Part shown: piece after piece, positions 1-11,940 of the stretch
Position numbering within the stretch: position 1 is the first letter of the stretch
Layout of the letters: every line of letters begins with the position of its first letter
Source: Welwitschia mirabilis
Taxonomy: Eukaryota > Gnetophyta > Gnetopsida > Welwitschiales
DNA: 60,357 nucleotides
NCBI GenBank assembly: GCA_051453625.1
Contig: JBOZIK010000001.1
Span: 150,746,354 to 150,806,710, forward strand
Direction: 5' to 3'
The notes under the pieces: generated by a model
What the model saw: the letters and a program-made list of their open reading frames with translations, nothing else
Told to the model about the DNA's origin: nothing
Databases searched by the model: none
Program-made: the position numbers and the translations under genes

Positions 1-235
1 CTAGAAAACAAGCAATGCCTCTAATAATACCATGTACATCACTGATCTTGTAGCCTTGGACTGAAATTTATTTGAACATGATAAGGGGAGTGTAGCCACT
101 ATTAGAGGAGTAAGGACCTGCACAGCATGGCCAACTAACCCCCCAGTGGAGTTTCTATAGCTATGATATTGCACTACCAAAGGCCTCTCTTAATAATATT
201 TACCCCATTGTGCTTGTGATAGGATATTATGATGA

Positions 236-805
236 CCATGCTTTGGAGATATGTCATGAAAGAGCATGGTCTTTATTTCTGTTCTTGTTTTTTTATTTTT
301 TTCATTTTTTTTTTATAGTAACATTCCACATGACCAAGTACTTGTAAGGATAAAGGTAAAGTAATGAGATGAGTAAAAAAGTAAGAACATGTAAAAATAA
401 CTAATTACTCACACCATTAAAATAAAATAAAAGAACCAAGGCATCTTCCTTTAAAACGAAATTCATAGACACANNNNNNNNNNNNNNNNNNNNNNNNNNN
501 NNNNNNNNNNNNNNNNNNNNNNNNNNNNNNNNNNNNNNNNNNNNNNNNNNNNNNNNNNNNNNNNNNNNNNNNNGTTTTGAGATATAACATAAAGGAGCAT
601 GGCCTTTATTATTTTTTTATTTCTTTCTTTCTTTTTTTTGCTTTCTTTTTCTTTTAATACATAAATTTCAAATGAATAAATACTCTTAAGGACAAAAGTG
701 AATTCAAGAGATAAATAATAAGGAAGAACATGCTTAAACAACTAATTACTCACACCATTAAAAGAAAATAAAATAACTAAGACATCTTCCTTAAAAAAGA
801 AGTTT
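236..805. repeat. Tandem duplication (~335 bp unit) inside retrotransposon copy 1
   Basis: The segment from about 240 to 473 (T-rich tract, then the phrase ending in ACTAATTACTCACACCATTA) recurs from about 583 to 800. Copy 2 of the element has this unit once, near 14940-15115, so the doubling is specific to copy 1. A 100-N gap separates the two units, so the exact period is uncertain. Confidence 0.6.
474..573. other. Assembly gap (100 N)
   Basis: A run of exactly 100 N, the usual placeholder for a gap of unknown size. It lies between the two tandem units described at 236-805. Confidence 0.99.
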
Positions 806-1579
806 ATAGACATATGAATGTCTAAAGATTGGATGAAGTCAATCTTATCATTTAAAATACCCAAGTAAAATATTTACTACTCATGATAACTTTATAAAGT
901 AAAAAATTAGTTAAGTTAAAGATGATCAGGTGATAGCATGACATTTACTAAAAGAATTGGCTAAATAAGAATTTAGATAATGGCAAGCAGAAAAATCCAA
1001 GATAAGTGCTTCTATCATGTTCAAGTTTTAATTAATAAATTTTCCAATGATTATTAGCCTTTTATCCATTAACTTCTATATTTCCCAAGTGTTCAGGTTT
1101 AAAGTTTTAATTGAGCCATTTAAAAATGTACTTTTTCTAAAAGATAGGGACCTAATCATTAAAAGGTTTAACTAGTTTTGTAAAATAGACACTCAATTAT
1201 GGTATTATTTAGAAAAATAAGGGCCAAACCAAATAAAAACTAATTGATAAACATAAAAGATATGCAATCATTTTGGAGTAAAATAAATTGGAGGTGAAGA
1301 GAGTAAAATGATAGAACTTTAATCGCACAAGTTTCACAATTCAAATAATAGATAAAAAAGTGATAAATTTTATTGACAAATAATATCTTATTGAAACATT
1401 GCAAATTAAGAGTATTATAATATAGTTCATTCAACATACTACTCAAAGAATGAATCCAAGAAGTGGTTAATGATTGTTGAGAATGTTAAATAAAAGTGAG
1501 GAGCTCCTTAAGGTTTAACTCTAAGGATGGATTATCATCAAGAAGATTAGGCTATCCAAATTCAAAATTCCAATATAGT

Positions 1580-2400
1580 TCAAGTTAAATTTTTAAAAAG
1601 GATAATCATCAAAAGCATAAGATAAAGTAAACTTGGTAGAAAAATAAAGGATATAACTTGTAGTATCACATGGATTTTTAAAAGAAAGATATTGAGAGAT
1701 AGGAGAATTAGAATCTTAAGGATTATTGGTTTCATGAGAGTCGAAAAAAGGAACATTCCCTTGAGGAGAAAGGTTATCATTATCAAGGCCATAATGTAAT
1801 ATGAAAGTGGAAGTATAAGTAAATGTAGAAGTAAAAGGAAGGTGGTAATTTGAAGTTACACATGAAGGCATAAGTGGAAAAGATGTAGAAGTATGGGTAG
1901 AAAGAACAACTCTATCCTCTATGAAATTAGAATGAATCTCTAGGGGTACTTTATTATGGTCCATTTCTTCACTATTGTCTTGATCATTAGTTGGTTGGAT
2001 TGTTTTCTCAATTTTCTTATCATTTCTGATAGCTAAATATTCCTTGTCCTGTTGAATATTTCTTTTATTCTCTAGGTTATTGCATTCATTTAAGAGATTA
2101 TCAAGAGAAATAAGAGCATCATCTTCATCATTGATTGAAAAGTTGTCACATTTTTCATGAATGGATTTCTCATCTTGATTATCTAGTAGTAAATGAATGG
2201 CAAAGATATAATCTAATACCTCAATGTCATTATCTATTAAATAGTCATCCTCATTTCAATTGTTAAAAGATTGAGTTGAGTATTATTATCTCCCATTTGC
2301 TCATTTTTGAATGAGTAGGATGTTGAATTTGGATCCAAAATTTCATCATCTATTTAAAAGAAAGAATTATCATCATTTGTATCTACATTCTCCTTGTTTT
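1580..2400 (-). pseudogene. Acidic coding remnant of LTR retrotransposon copy 1
   Basis: Read on the minus strand, this region has several short frames rich in Asp, Glu, Asn and Ser, broken by stops and shifts. One frame covers 1716-1964 and another 1580-1792. The same region at 15900-16800 in copy 2 is similarly broken at different places, so an ancestral coding sequence is more likely than chance openness. It follows the gag-like region, in the position expected for the C-terminal part of a gag-like protein. No zinc knuckle or enzyme motif is visible and I do not recognise the protein. Confidence 0.35.
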
Positions 2401-2402
2401 TC

Positions 2403-2971
2403 TTAAGGAGGATGAAGTAGGATAGTTTTAAGGATGTTGTGGGGTAGCAGAACCTTGATTGTATAACAAAGTTTTTTGCAGATTTCAAATAATTTTTCTA
2501 GATTCTTGTTTGTGTTTTCTTGGTGCTTCTTTATTTCATTAATCATGTTTGCTACTACATCATATTCTTCCTCATGGTAGATCATGGGAGATGGTTCTTC
2601 TTCATAGTAATGCATGGAAAATGGTCTAAATTGACAAAAGGGATTGTAAGAAGTTTGTCTAAATGAGGTGGAATCCCTAAAATGTGGAGAATATTCATTG
2701 TTATTTCTATATAAGGTTTGAAAAGAACAGGGGAAAGAATAAAAAGCTTGAAAAGAGGAAGGGTCTCAATTCCTAATCTTAATAGCTTTTTGAATTGTTC
2801 TTCCTCTTGCAAAAACCTCTTAAGTGTTTGATCTTTATAAACCTTTGAAATGTTTTTCCTATTTTCTATAAAGATCTCTTGAAGTGTTTTCTTACTAATA
2901 TTCTTAGAATGTTTCAAGTTTCTCCTTATTTCAATAAAAAGTTCCCTAATGGTTTTATGATCATTATTCAT
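2403..2971 (-). pseudogene. Gag-like coding remnant of LTR retrotransposon copy 1
   Basis: Two overlapping minus-strand frames (2582-2971, 129 codons, and 2403-2615, 70 codons) form one broken coding region. The first starts MNNDHKTIRELF and is rich in Lys, Glu and Ile with amphipathic helical spacing. The second contains a glutamate-rich start and a Lys/Asn/Glu helix around NMINEIKKHQENTNKNLEKL. The position, about 0.8 kb downstream of the primer-binding site, fits a gag-type first gene. The homologous stretch 16800-17350 is also broken. Assignment to gag rests on position and composition, not on a recognised domain. Confidence 0.4.
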
Positions 2972-3785
2972 TAAACCAATTTAAGAAGAATGGAACAAGA
3001 GAACTTAATTTCAAGATGGTAAAGAAGATAAGTACACAATGAAGTTCAAGAGCTGTTCTTTTTGATGTTTCATCATTTTTTTAAAATTGTTAATTCTTAC
3101 ACACTCAAAAGATGTGTAATGATTGTTTATTTCAAATGTTGTAAAATAATTAGCAGAATGACTACACAGAGTAAGAAAAATAAGATTCTAAAATAATAAA
3201 ACCAGAGAAAAAAAATCTTAGAACTAACATACCTGTGATCTGCATACCTAAATTTTGCTCAAATTCAAGTAATCCTTTTTTTGATATTTCTTTAAACAAG
3301 TTCCTCTCCCTCTAATATTTTGTCTTTTTAAGAGAATTCACCATGTTCCTACATGCTCAGACAGCTAATAAAAATTAAAATCAAATATACTATTGTCTAC
3401 CTAATCATCAGGACGATAAGGAGGATGACAATCATAATGACAAAAAACCAAACACAGAAAAATATTGTAGAGAAACTAGACTATCATCCAGGTTGTTGTG
3501 GGGATGATAGAGAAGATGATAGTAACTTTTATTACCAAACAAAAAATAAAAGAAAAATTATAAAAATAGAAACTAATTCTAAAGTTTTAGAACTGTCATG
3601 CCTAATATCATTGGGATAACAGAGAGGATGATAAGATTTCTAAAAACCATGGAAAATAAAAATTGTAAAAATAAACCAACTTTTAAGCTAAGCTAAAAAT
3701 ACAACATTAATTTAAATAAATAACCTAAATAAAAGAATCAAGGTACTTATTTAATTAATGACAATTCTCTAGCTCCTTGTGGCCT

Positions 3786-3806
3786 TCCATGGCAAGGGCA
3801 CGAAAA
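3786..3806 (-). other. Primer-binding site region of LTR retrotransposon copy 1
   Basis: Immediately inside the LTR, the minus strand reads TTTTCGTGCCCTTGCCATGG. It aligns with the better preserved TGGCACCATTGTCAGG site of copy 2 (18111-18131). That type resembles the TGGCGCC primer-binding sites common in plant Ty3-type elements. Several substitutions show decay. Confidence 0.55.
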
Positions 3807-5192
3807 TGTTATGGTGTGAATTTATGTAATCCTGATATCCTTTAGGTAAACATGTAAATCAAATAACTTGTAGAAAAACACATGCTAGTATAGATGGGAG
3901 TTCACCCAAATGTCATAATCCCAACAAAGGCACAAGGCTTAGAGTTAGGGAATTTAATTCCAAAAGTATTTCTAGTCTTTTTATTTTTTTAATAACTTAA
4001 AGTAAATAACAATTAAAAAAGTAATGCAAGATGAATGGAGATGAAATGCAGTGAATAAATATGGAAATGAAATGGATTCTACTTAGATCCTAGTTCTCCT
4101 ATCACAAAAACTAGCTCTCTATAATTCAAGTCAATTAAGAATAGCTGCTCAGTAGTTCCTAACCAACATGAACTATGAGATAAAAAAAATTAGAACATGC
4201 AATATGTAATATGGAATTGAAATGAAATAATAATGCAAACCTAAATTAACCAAGTCAACCTTAACAAAGGTTTCCCTTATGGTCTAAATAAATCATAGAA
4301 CTATCACTTACTATGACCAACTTAAATCATAAGGGACATATACAAAATTGAAATGAAAAGACTAATTGTATTTCTTTAAAGAATAATTATATTAATTCAA
4401 TGAACATTTACATCCATTTACAATAAAACAATAACACCTTAATGGAAAAGACTTAATCTAATACTAAGGGAAATCCTTTTTATAGCTAGGGGATGAACCT
4501 CTTATTCTTCAATCTTCCATCATAAGCATATTAGGCACAAAAGATAAATTAGAAGTGAGGACAAGAGAGGTTATTTATAGTTTTACATTAAAAGTTCTAG
4601 AAACATAACCCTAGAAGTTAGAGGAGATCCTAGAAGTCCAAGTGAGGTTTATAACCCCATTACAAGATAATTCATCCTTACTTATATAAAATAGTTATTG
4701 TCTTGACTATCATGGGGATGACAATGGGGATGAAGCCCCATAATAATAAATAATTCAATAGCTTTTAGATCCACAATCATCCTTGCAGTTGGCTAAAATT
4801 GTGTCGTCATCCCTCATGTTATGGGAATGAAAATGGGAATGACAACTCCATAGAAAAGTGTGCTTCATTGGCTCTAATCTTAAATCCATATTGCTATTAT
4901 AATAGGTAGTACAGTGTTGTCGTTCCCTTTGTCATGGGGATAAAAGTGGGCACAAAATCCTTTCAAAGCTTTTCAAGTAAAGCAAATTAGCTTTCTTTAT
5001 CATTAATCTTCCTCCAATATGCTAAGTACTAGAACATGTCTAAAATTCCTCCAATTATGTCAAGAATTATGTGTTTCTATGATCATCCCATCGAATCTCT
5101 ATAATCATCAAAATTACATCCAAACCTATATAAATATACTATAACAATACTTCAAATACACCATTAAATTCCTATAAATTGGCATTATAACA
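3807..5192 (-). repeat. LTR, copy 1 (1386 bp)
   Basis: On the plus strand the segment begins TGTTAT at 3807 and ends ATAACA at 5187-5192, the short inverted ends expected of an LTR. It matches 18135-19507 over its full length with many substitutions and small indels. A primer-binding site lies on its left, so on the minus strand it serves as a 5' LTR. The right flank read on the minus strand (AAGTAGGAGGCTA) is purine-rich like a polypurine tract. It could therefore also be the 3' LTR of the element ending at 19507, shared in a tandem arrangement. Confidence 0.8.
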
Positions 5193-5212
5193 TAGCCTCC
5201 TACTTAGGCTTG

Positions 5213-5215
5213 TTA
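5213..5215. repeat. Target-site duplication TTA, left of CACTA-1
   Basis: The three bases TTA immediately before the terminal motif at 5216 match TTA at 12292-12294 immediately after the other end. Three-base duplications are the known signature of CACTA insertion. Confidence 0.85.
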
Positions 5216-5490
5216 GACTACAAGAAATAATGCTTTTAAGGCATTTATTTAAATAACTGCCTTCATTATAGAGTTTTTTAAGGTGCTTATTTTAATAAAC
5301 ACCTTGAATAAAAGTTATGATAGTGCTTTTAAAGTGTTTATTTAAAAAAAAAGGCCTAAAACCCCTTTCAATTATTTTTTAAGGTGTTTTAAAAAAAAAG
5401 CCACAAACATATATCCTTTCTTAAGGTATTTAACTTAGCGAATGCCATTAGACAATCAATTAAGACATTTAATGTAACAAACGCCTTTAT
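5216..5490. repeat. CACTA-1 left terminal and subterminal repeat array
   Basis: After the terminus, about 270 bp hold repeated units of the form CTTTTAAGGCATTTATTT, TTAAGGTGTTT and their complements (for example near 5228, 5278, 5330, 5380 and 5424). Their mixed orientation and density match the subterminal regions of plant CACTA elements. The same units recur at the other three CACTA ends in this window. Confidence 0.8.
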
Positions 5491-6264
5491 AAAACTAAAA
5501 GAATCACATGTTTCTTCTTATTCTCACTGCCTTGTCTTTTTTGTTAAAATGCAAAATATTAGGGTTTTGCCATCCGACCCTCTTGTCAAATTCTTATTCA
5601 ATCTAAACATAAACACAAATGTAAATCAAATGTTGCTTTTCTTTGCTTCTATATTTTTGTGAAGACACTATGATTCCCTAGCTTGAATTTCCTCTACCTC
5701 AGAAAATGAAGAAGTAGAAGTAGAAAAAAATGGCATTAAACACTAACCAAAAATTTGGAATGGCAATGAAAATAATTTATGATAATGAGATTTGCAAGAT
5801 GCTCAAACACAAAGACAACGATGCTGGACAATGGGGTATGCCTCTATTTCCCTTTTTTTTTTGTAAATAAATAAATCAATAAATACATAAAGAGTTTTTA
5901 AAATTCCATTCCCTGCACAAAGCTTAAAGTAGAATCTAAAAACTCAATATAAGGCCTTATAGCATTATATAATGCTGACAACATACTAGGTTTTCTGTTC
6001 ATTTTTCATTATTTGGTTTAGCAAGAATTTTGGCTTCTGTTTATGTTTTATATCTTCTTCAAAGACCTACATTTTCAAATGACTATTTTTTAGAGATCTT
6101 GAAATGACTATTTTGCACTTGCATTTTCAATAAGATTGAGTGCAAAGAGAAGCAAATGCAGAAAACACTTGCTAATTTACTATGTTATAAGAATTCTAAA
6201 ATGCTTTGCCAGATGTTTCTAGTGAGCTATTGAGATGTTGAGAAATCAAGTAATAGATATAAGA

Positions 6265-6395
6265 CTAGTGCATTACTAGAATATTCGACTATAATATTTG
6301 TAGTCTTCTCCTAGCAAGATTCACAAGACTGGCAGGGGTATTTGATAAGTATTCTTATACATTTCTTAGAATATTGAGAATTATATAATGCTTTG
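6265..6395 (+). repeat. Internal CACTA-1 repeat, unit 1 (truncated)
   Basis: The phrase around GTAGTCTTCTCCTAGCAAGATTC near 6298 recurs near 7900 and near 9287. Here the match covers only about 130 bp, whereas the other two copies share about 700 bp. Confidence 0.6.
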
Positions 6396-7316
6396 CTAGA
6401 CTATAGATTACAGTGGTTACAAGATCTCTTCTTTACTTGTATCTATCACTTAATTTATTATGGTTTTATGTATGGATTTGTAATAATGTGTTGGTCTTAT
6501 ATTTGCAATACTCACACAAATCTATATGACTTTTTTTTAAGGGCATTTTTATGGTATCAAGTTATATGTGTCCAATGAACTATTTCTATCAATAACTTGA
6601 ACACGTATAGGTGGAGGAAATCAAGTAGTAATCATAGAGATTTCACCATACATATATCTAGAATTTCGTTCATCATGCATTTATTTATGCCATATTGGAT
6701 CGTATTGCATTTTATATTCTGCAACACTTTTATAATTTTTGAAACCTTTCTTCAAAGCATGGTGATAGTATCAAGCTCTACATATATTATTAAAGTAAAT
6801 TTACACATAAGAACTATAAATGTAATGCACAAAAATTTATAAAAAAACTAGAAAAATTAATTCTAATTTTTGATTCTAAGGAAAGGAAAATGTGTTAGGT
6901 TTCATTATACATTTTACCTGTTATTGAAGTGTTGCAAAAGTTATTGAATATTATACATGTTTTGTGCAGTTGTGTTTCAACAAAGTAGTGTATGCATCTA
7001 TAGTTAGTAACCAGATAGACCTTTTTTCCTCTCATTTTAGTAACTATTACACAACATATAATGAGCTAAAAATTCCAATTATAGTCTTATTATCATACAT
7101 TAAAAAATGAACATTACTTTAAACATAGTAGATTACTAAGCTATAATAGATTTCTACACAATACATATAGCTTCTTCTCAAAGGTGATTGCTAATTTTTA
7201 TTTTTATAATCTGATGGTAGCCTAGAATTAATTACAAGCATCCAATATGGCTAAATATTTGAATTAGACCCTTTAATCTACCTACCATGGATTCCAAAAG
7301 GCATGACTTAGGTATT

Positions 7317-7427
7317 GAAAAAACAAAATCAAAAGGATTACTTAATGGAAGGTGGATTCTAGATTTCTCAGATGAAGAAACATGTAAAAGTACAATGGCT
7401 TATATAGTAGAAGAGATGAAAATGTAA
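7317..7427 (+). pseudogene. Possible captured coding fragment, unidentified (CACTA-1)
   Basis: An open frame of about 36 codons contains GLLNGRWILDFSDEETCKS followed by an amphipathic stretch ending MAYIVEEMKM and a stop. The composition (Trp, Cys, clustered acidic residues) is unlike the surrounding AT-rich noise and reads like a real exon. I cannot assign the family. It lies in the same element as the aspartic protease fragment but does not resemble that family. Confidence 0.3.
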
Positions 7428-7854
7428 CATGCTACTTTTGTGAAGGAACTTGAATGATTTCTAGATTAACATGCTATGAAAGAGGTTATAAACAAGTTAT
7501 ATTCTTCTAGAGGATGAAGATAATTAGCATAAACTGTATGTTACCACTTCTGATCTTGAATAGTTAATACTAAGAGGTTTTAAGCCTTCTCTTACAAGCC
7601 TTTTATTTGCAGTCTTCATTTGTTGTATATTAATCAATTTTCTTCTCTAGGAATAGTATCTCCTTTGTGACTATACATTACCAGAATATTGGACACATAG
7701 AACCTGACACCATAAAAATGCCCTCAAAAAATGTCATACAGATTTATGTGAGTATTACAGAATATAAGACCAGTGCATTACCAGAAAGCCATACATAAAA
7801 CCATGATAAATCAAGTGACAGATACAAGTAAAGAAGTGATAAATCAAGTAACAG

Positions 7855-8590
7855 ATATAAGACCAGCGCATTACCAGAATATTCCACTATAATGTTTGTA
7901 GTCTTCTCCTAGCAAGATTCACAAGACCAGCATGGGTCGTTGATAAGTGTTCCTATACATTTCTCTATGATAAGAGACATAACAACCAAATTGCTTGCAC
8001 ATACAAGAAAAATGATAAATCTCAGCTGAGCATTCTCAACTATAAGAATGGTCTATTATCAGAAATTGACCTTACATTTACTGCTATCCAAAATATTACT
8101 TCATGTAGATGCCATCTTTAGCTTGAAACAACATCCCACTGTGATTCACTATCCATTGTTAAGATCTCATTTAGGAAGGATCTTGCTACAATGGAATTAT
8201 TTTGCATACTCTGGTCAGTTTCTGCTGTAGATATTTCCTAATTTCACTCGTTGCTCAATGCATAAAAAATAATTGAGATTTCCAGAAAAGTTCTGGGGCA
8301 AATGCATTTGCACATTCGTATATGTCAACAAATCCTAATTATAAAGTTGTTGAGGTACAGAAGCCACCTTTGCTTCTAAAATACCCTAGTGGCCCTACAA
8401 TTGAATCACGATTTGCATTAGGTTTGAGCATTCACTATTAGACAAGCAACGAGCATTTGCTCTCTATTTTTTAGGTTGTTTAGGGTTTGAATAAGTGTTC
8501 TGAGCCATATTTAGAGTTTGAAGTGATCACATAAGGGAAGGATATAGAAACTGAATGATTTCTAAAAATATTATGCTAATTAACATGCAA
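7855..8590 (+). repeat. Internal CACTA-1 repeat, unit 2
   Basis: About 700 bp here match 9287-9990, from CCTAGCAAGATTCACAA through the region before AACATG with A-rich sequence. The match stops just before the aspartic protease exon at 8605. The other copy continues into different sequence, so the duplication boundary lies next to the captured exon. Confidence 0.75.
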
Positions 8591-8604
8591 ACACACAAGC
8601 TCAC

Positions 8605-9056
8605 TGTTCAGACCGTGGGTCATCATACAGAGTCCTCATCTGGGATTTTCTTCGTCTGGCACTGACTAATTGATCCGTTGTGAGGAGTGTTGCTGCCTTT
8701 GGGTATGCATTTTTCTAAAACAGAAACAATGCTTTGACAAATACTTGAATTTTCTCAACAGATATTGATGAGCAAATGTTTTACCATATGATTAATGGTG
8801 ACTGTAATTCAAAGTTGAATGAAATCAAGGTATTTTATCCTGCAGCTGTACCTATGATCAGCAAGGACCATAGGCGAAAACCCCCTCTGCAACAGATGGC
8901 ATTTTGGGGTTGTGTTCAGGAGCCGTGGGTCTCCCTTCTCAATGGGCAAGGCAAGAAATTATCAAGAATATGATTGGCCATTGTATTTCTGGAGGAGGAA
9001 GATATGGAGGATACATGTTCTTTGGTGATGACCTCCTTCCCTCAGGCATGACTTGA
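8605..9056 (+). pseudogene. Aspartic protease (plant Asp1-type, A1 family) gene fragment captured by CACTA-1
   Basis: Intact members are pepsin-like endopeptidases with two catalytic Asp motifs. This fragment covers only the region between them, so it cannot be catalytic. Exon part one (8605-8702) reads RGSSYRVLIWDFLRLALTN, a stop, then SVV. The second part (8846-9056) gives YDQQGP, a stop, then TDGILGL, NMIGHCISGGG and YMFFGDDLLPSGMT before a TGA. These match the conserved GYDQ...GILGLG...GHCLSG...GYLFFGDDL blocks. A GT-AG intron (8703-8845) is retained between them, and joining the parts restores an F-G-C-T-Y-D-Q-Q reading. Retention of the intron indicates capture at DNA level rather than by retroposition. 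At least two internal stops make it a pseudogene. Confidence 0.82.
8703..8845 (+). other. Retained spliceosomal intron in captured aspartic protease fragment
   Basis: The donor GTATGC follows TTTGG and the acceptor TGCAG precedes CTGTACC. Removing the 143 bp restores the conserved reading into YDQQ. An alternative acceptor at CTCAACAG (near 8761) would not restore the family reading. Confidence 0.6.
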
Positions 9057-9186
9057 GTTTCAATGATTGGTAAGCCAAATATGTGAGTCGTTTGTTTCTT
9101 TTTGTGGGTCTTTTTGCTTGCCTGCAGAGGTTACAATGCTTAAGATAATTAGATTTTTCTTGAATAAGTTTCCAATAAGTTTCTTT

Positions 9187-9286
9187 NNNNNNNNNNNNNN
9201 NNNNNNNNNNNNNNNNNNNNNNNNNNNNNNNNNNNNNNNNNNNNNNNNNNNNNNNNNNNNNNNNNNNNNNNNNNNNNNNNNNNNNN
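9187..9286. other. Assembly gap (100 N)
   Basis: Exactly 100 N inside CACTA-1. The right flank starts within internal repeat unit 3, whose true left boundary is therefore hidden. Confidence 0.99.
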
Positions 9287-9990
9287 TCTTCCTAGCAAGA
9301 TTCACAAAACCAGCATGGACCTTTGATAAGTATTCCTATACATTTCTCTATGATAAGAGACATAACAACCAAATTGCTTGCACATAAAAGAAAAATTATA
9401 AATCTCAGCTGAGCATTCTCAATTATAAAAATGATCTATTATCAGAAATTGACCATACATTTACTGATATCCAAAATATTACTTCACATAGATGCCATCT
9501 TTAGCTTGAAACAACATCCCACTATGATTCACTATCCATTGTTAAGATCTTATTTAAGGATGATCTTGCTATAATAGAATTATTTTCATACTCTGGTTAG
9601 TTTCTTCTATAGATATTTCCTAATTTCACTCATTTCTCAATGCATAAAAAATAATTGAGATTTTTAGAAAAGTTCTTGGGCAAATGCATTTACACATTCG
9701 TATCTATCAAAAAATCCTAATTATAAAGTTATTAAGGTACAGAAGCCACCTTTACTTCCAAAATATCTTGGAGGCCCTACAACTAAATCATGACTAGCAT
9801 TAGATTTGAGCATTCACTATTGGACAAGCAACGAGTATCTGCTCTCTATTTTTTAGGCTATTTAGGGTTTGAATAAGTGTTCTGAGCCATGTTTAGGATT
9901 TGCAGTGATTACATAAGAGCAGGATATTAGAAATTAAATGATTTCTAAAAATATTATGCTAATGAACATGAAAATACACAAGATCAGTGT
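9287..9990 (+). repeat. Internal CACTA-1 repeat, unit 3
   Basis: This is the second long copy of the unit at 7855-8590, with scattered substitutions biased to C-to-T and G-to-A. Its left edge is lost in the gap. It diverges near 9985 at the point where unit 2 runs into the protease exon. Confidence 0.75.
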
Positions 9991-11940
9991 GGTAGTAAAA
10001 TTTCATTATCCCGATTTTCCTTCATTCAACTTTTTGTAGAGGCTTTCATCCCTTTCTCATAAAATAGTAGTTGAAGTCAGCACCTTCCTTACATTCATAG
10101 TGAGATAATCCCTAGTTATCATCATCATTAACATTGCTTCTCTTGAATTCTAACATGGCTATACAAATTAATAGGCTGAGATGGTTTCATCTAGAAAAGG
10201 CCATGTCATCCTATCATGAGTGATTATTAATAAAGAGTTTGCATGCTGTACATTAGTGATAGAATTTTTAGATTTGTTATCACAATACTCCTTTTTACAT
10301 ATCAAATAAAAAACAAGTCATATTGCTACTGCTTCCACTCTATTCTTCTTCTTTTTCTTTTGATGTATTCTACATTACATAATGTGTTACTAGAGAGATG
10401 ATTAAAGATTTTATACTTACTGTAGGTTATTAGTTAGGAAAATATAAGAGTGATGAATTAATGTTATTGATTAAAATTGCAATTTGCATTTTTCTTTTGG
10501 CATGTCTCCATTTGAAACCATCTTTTACAAAGACAAGGCTTCAATGAATATTGATACCCTAATTTTGTAATAGATAAGAAGGGTTAGAGTAAAGTTCTTA
10601 TCTAGGGCAATGTATTAGATGATCTTGAAAGACATCTTGTGCAACATTATGGCATTCTAAAGAAATATGTAGAAATTCTTAACAAAACCAAAAAATAATG
10701 TATCAGTCTATTTTATTTCATAGCCATTTATGTTTATAACTTCTATTATAACAAATAATAATTAATTCTCAAAGTATAGTTCAGTGTATGATTTTAGTTA
10801 TGGAGTGCTTAGAGATGCTCTCTTGGTAAGGGATTGTTATAAGAGGAAATATAGAAGTGGATCTCTTATATGATATCCAAACGGGGATTAGATGAATTAT
10901 GTGTGAAAATTTAGATATTTTACTATCTATATATTAGTAAAATACTTAGAATAACACCTTTTCATGGAGATGATTTCACGTGTGTAGGACATTATGTCTT
11001 TGTAAAATGGTAAAATATGCAAATTTTCTATATCCCATCTTAAACTACTTGATCAGTGCTTAATTTTAGAAGTTGATAATGTTAGTTAATAATTTATTGA
11101 AAGTAAGGAATACATCAACATGGCTTTGGTTTTCATGGCTTTGATAATACTAGATGCTTGGAAGTTGAAACTATATAATTCAAGATAGAAAACACGACTT
11201 CTGAAGGGTGAATTGCAAAAGTTTTGGATTATAGTTGATAACAGAGAATGATAAAATGTAGAATAAATTAATCAAATTAGAAACTTCATTCAAATACATT
11301 AAAAATGACATTGTAGGTTCTAGCTTAAAGGAAAGAAAGGGGTAATATCTTAAAACGAATTTAACAAATACCAAAGGAAATAAATTTCAATTACTAATGG
11401 TCAACCATGTTTAAATCTTGAAGACTTGGGAATTACCTTTTGCCTCTAAGCTCTAATGTTCTACATAACTTCATTTTAAACAGCTGTGGTTGCAATGGTT
11501 TTACCATTTCAATGGTTTTTAAAATCTAGTTATTACTCTGTGTTTTTCTAGCATCTTAATATCTTTCTTTTGGTGTAATTGAAAGATTTTGTAGCAAATT
11601 TTACTACTAAATTTTTCAAAAATTATCTTATCTTATAAAAGAAAAAGGTTTTATCACATTCTTAAGGCCCCTCAAAACCTTGCTATAGCGTTTAGTAAGA
11701 ACTCCAGTAAGAGGAATTTATTTCTTTCTTCATAGGTTTTTGTGACTATTTATTATAAAATGAAGATGTATAGAGTCACCTAGTCTTACAGGTGGATATG
11801 TGAATGTCACTCAAATTCCTTCATTTTAATGCACATCATCTTCATAAGCTACTATAATTCTTTTCTTGAATTACAGATGCTATCAATAGAAAAAACCAAA
11901 AAGGCAAATCCAAGATTTTTTCCCCTTTTCTTATAAATTG
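9991..11940. other. CACTA-1 interior without recognisable genes
   Basis: About 1.9 kb of AT-rich sequence between internal repeat unit 3 and the right subterminal array. I see only short chance frames and no transposase motif. Confidence 0.6.

Larger units (their letters stand above)
1..3806 (-). mobile_element. LTR retrotransposon copy 1, internal region (partial, runs off left edge)
   Basis: This stretch matches 14692-18134 closely along its whole length, and both lie immediately downstream, on the minus strand, of a ~1.4 kb LTR. It is therefore the internal region of a repeat-family retrotransposon read right to left. It holds a gag-like decayed coding region near 2400-2970 and acidic, low-complexity coding remnants near 1700-2400. 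I see no protease, reverse transcriptase or integrase motif in the visible part, so a non-autonomous element is likely. The element continues beyond base 1. A 100-N gap lies at 474-573. Confidence 0.75.
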
